Below are positions 62,996 through 64,000 of a stretch of 64,000 bases of DNA, piece by piece. This DNA comes from Zavarzinia marina (GTDB taxonomy: Bacteria > Pseudomonadota > Alphaproteobacteria > Zavarziniales > Zavarziniaceae), in NCBI RefSeq assembly GCF_021568905.1, contig NZ_JAKGSB010000003.1:310001-374000 (forward strand), written 5' to 3'. Every line of letters begins with the position of its first letter. The stretch's first letter is position 1. The notes beneath the pieces were generated by a model. It saw only the letters and a program-made list of their open reading frames with translations. It was not told where the DNA came from and did not search any database. A program made the position numbers and the translations under genes.

Positions 62996-64000
62996 ATGTC
63001 CGAATCGTTTCCCGTGCCCGCCACAGACGTACTCGACATCCCCGCCCTGGTCGTGGGGGTGGGGCAGGCGGTCGTGGTGCATGGGGATGGGGAGGTCGAG
63101 GAACTCGGCCTCGGTGAAGCGGCACGGCGGGCGGCGCGGGCGCCCGTGCTGCTGGCCCATGGGCCGCTGACGGCGCGACGGCTCGATGTCGCGCGGTTCC
63201 GCTGTTTCGACATTCTCGAACTCTTCGCCTTCGTGCGGCCGGCGCAATTCTGCCTGCCGAGCCCGGCGGGGCTGGCGCTCGTCTTCGGCTTCGATGCGCC
63301 GCGCGATCTGGTGGAGGAGGCGATGGTGCTGCCGGCGGTCGCGGCGCGCCTGCTCGGCGAATTGCGCGAGGCGCGGGACGGGGCGGAGGCTGCCCGCGTG
63401 GCCTTCACCATGGGCCGGGCCGGGTGGCCCTGGGCGCCGCTGGTGTTGGCGGCGCTGGGGCGGGCCGACGGCGGCGAGGGGCGGGGGACCGGGCTCGACG
63501 TCTGGAACCGCCTGCCGGAATGGGAGGAGCCGCCGCCGGTGCCGCCGCCCCTCGGCGTGCCCGTGACGGGCGACGAGGCGCGTGCGGCGCTGGAGACCCT
63601 GAAGGGGCCGGGGGCGGAGGCGCGGCCGGCCCAGGGCGATTATGCCGCTTGCGTGGCGGAAGCTTTCGCGCTCCGTGACGTCGCCGGGGTGCCGCGCGTG
63701 GTGCTGGCCGAGGCCGGCACGGGCATCGGCAAGACGCTGGGCTATATCGCGCCGGCGGCGGTCTGGGCGCGGAAGAACCGGGCGGCGGTCTGGCTCTCCA
63801 CCTATACCAAGAACCTGCAGCGGCAGTTGGACCGGGAACTGTCGCGTCTCTATCCCGATCCGGCGGAAAAGGCGCGGAAGGCGGTGATCCGCAAGGGGCG
63901 GGAGAACTATCTCTGCCTGCTCAATCTCGAGGAAGTGGCGGGGCCGGGCGGCGTGGCGCCGGGCACCGATGCGGTCGCGGTGGGCCTCGTCGCGCGCTGG
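62996..64000 (+). CDS. ATP-dependent DNA helicase, DinG/XPD-like, C-terminus beyond right edge
   Basis: The first 335 codons of a superfamily 2 helicase; the frame stays open to the last base. A non-catalytic N-terminal region of about 230 residues precedes Walker A AEAGTGIGKT (238-247), followed by STYTKNLQRQL (motif Ia) and RKGRENYLC. The cysteine in that last segment is the expected first ligand of the Fe-S cluster of XPD/DinG helicases. The N-terminal extension is typical of the alphaproteobacterial family. The role is presumably DNA repair. Confidence 0.88.
   Translation, partial: MSESFPVPATDVLDIPALVVGVGQAVVVHGDGEVEELGLGEAARRAARAPVLLAHGPLTARRLDVARFRCFDILELFAFVRPAQFCLPSPAGLALVFGFDAPRDLVEEAMVLPAVAARLLGELREARDGAEAARVAFTMGRAGWPWAPLVLAALGRADGGEGRGTGLDVWNRLPEWEEPPPVPPPLGVPVTGDEARAALETLKGPGAEARPAQGDYAACVAEAFALRDVAGVPRVVLAEAGTGIGKTLGYIAPAAVWARKNRAAVWLSTYTKNLQRQLDRELSRLYPDPAEKARKAVIRKGRENYLCLLNLEEVAGPGGVAPGTDAVAVGLVARW

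Overview
The window is about 67% GC and densely packed. It looks like the chromosome of an alphaproteobacterium of Rhodospirillales type. Reasons: a three-part pntAA/pntAB/pntB transhydrogenase, a 38-residue aa3-type cytochrome oxidase subunit IV, a class I lysyl-tRNA synthetase, a TIGR02300 acidic zinc-ribbon protein, and the aroA-cmk-rpsA and ihfB-lapA-trpFBA-accD-folC blocks. I cannot name the genus from sequence alone.

Layout. 1-16.8 kb: housekeeping and metabolic genes (aroC partial, fabI, pdxH, a CDF metal exporter, an SDR, divergent cobT/cobS, a prepilin-peptidase-like protein, a metallo-beta-lactamase-fold hydrolase, a patatin-like lipase, ygfZ, alkylation-repair genes tag and ada, then a small oxidase subunit and the pnt operon). 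16.9-30.7 kb: P-loop kinase-like protein, tex, phnX, a TetR-controlled RND efflux pair, pirin, a nitroreductase behind a perfect 22-bp palindrome, hypotheticals, an outer-membrane protein and a Sco protein. 30.7-39.6 kb (minus): a likely long operon sppA-ihfB-lapA-(ornithine cyclodeaminase)-(FAD oxidase)-trpF-trpB-trpA-accD-folC. 39.9-51.9 kb: a mixed accessory block. 52.0-64.0 kb: rpsA-cmk-aroA, TIGR02300, tRNA-Ala(GGC), gpt, a deacetylase-fold enzyme, a FAH-family hydrolase with IclR regulator, DUF952, lysK, a VapBC-type module and the start of a DinG-like helicase. The last gene and aroC run off the two edges.

The centrepiece is 42.8-49.1 kb, a complete RNA-repair and RNA-surveillance locus. 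rtcR (sigma-54 activator with a CARF sensor) is divergent from rsr (Ro60/TROVE), four tandem structured RNAs, rtcB (RNA ligase) and rtcA (RNA cyclase). A good sigma-54 promoter lies in front of rsr, with an AT-rich inverted repeat upstream of it. The four RNAs each carry a tRNA-like T-arm inside a shared double-stem frame. The third reads as a circularly permuted tRNA opened in the D-loop, with UCCG- and GCAA-capped arms in place of the anticodon and acceptor ends. They sit where Salmonella carries its YrlA/YrlB Y RNAs, so I read them as an expanded family of tRNA-mimicking Y RNAs, presumed ligands of the Ro60 protein.

Two dispersed palindromic repeat families are scattered between genes, mostly between convergent gene ends.
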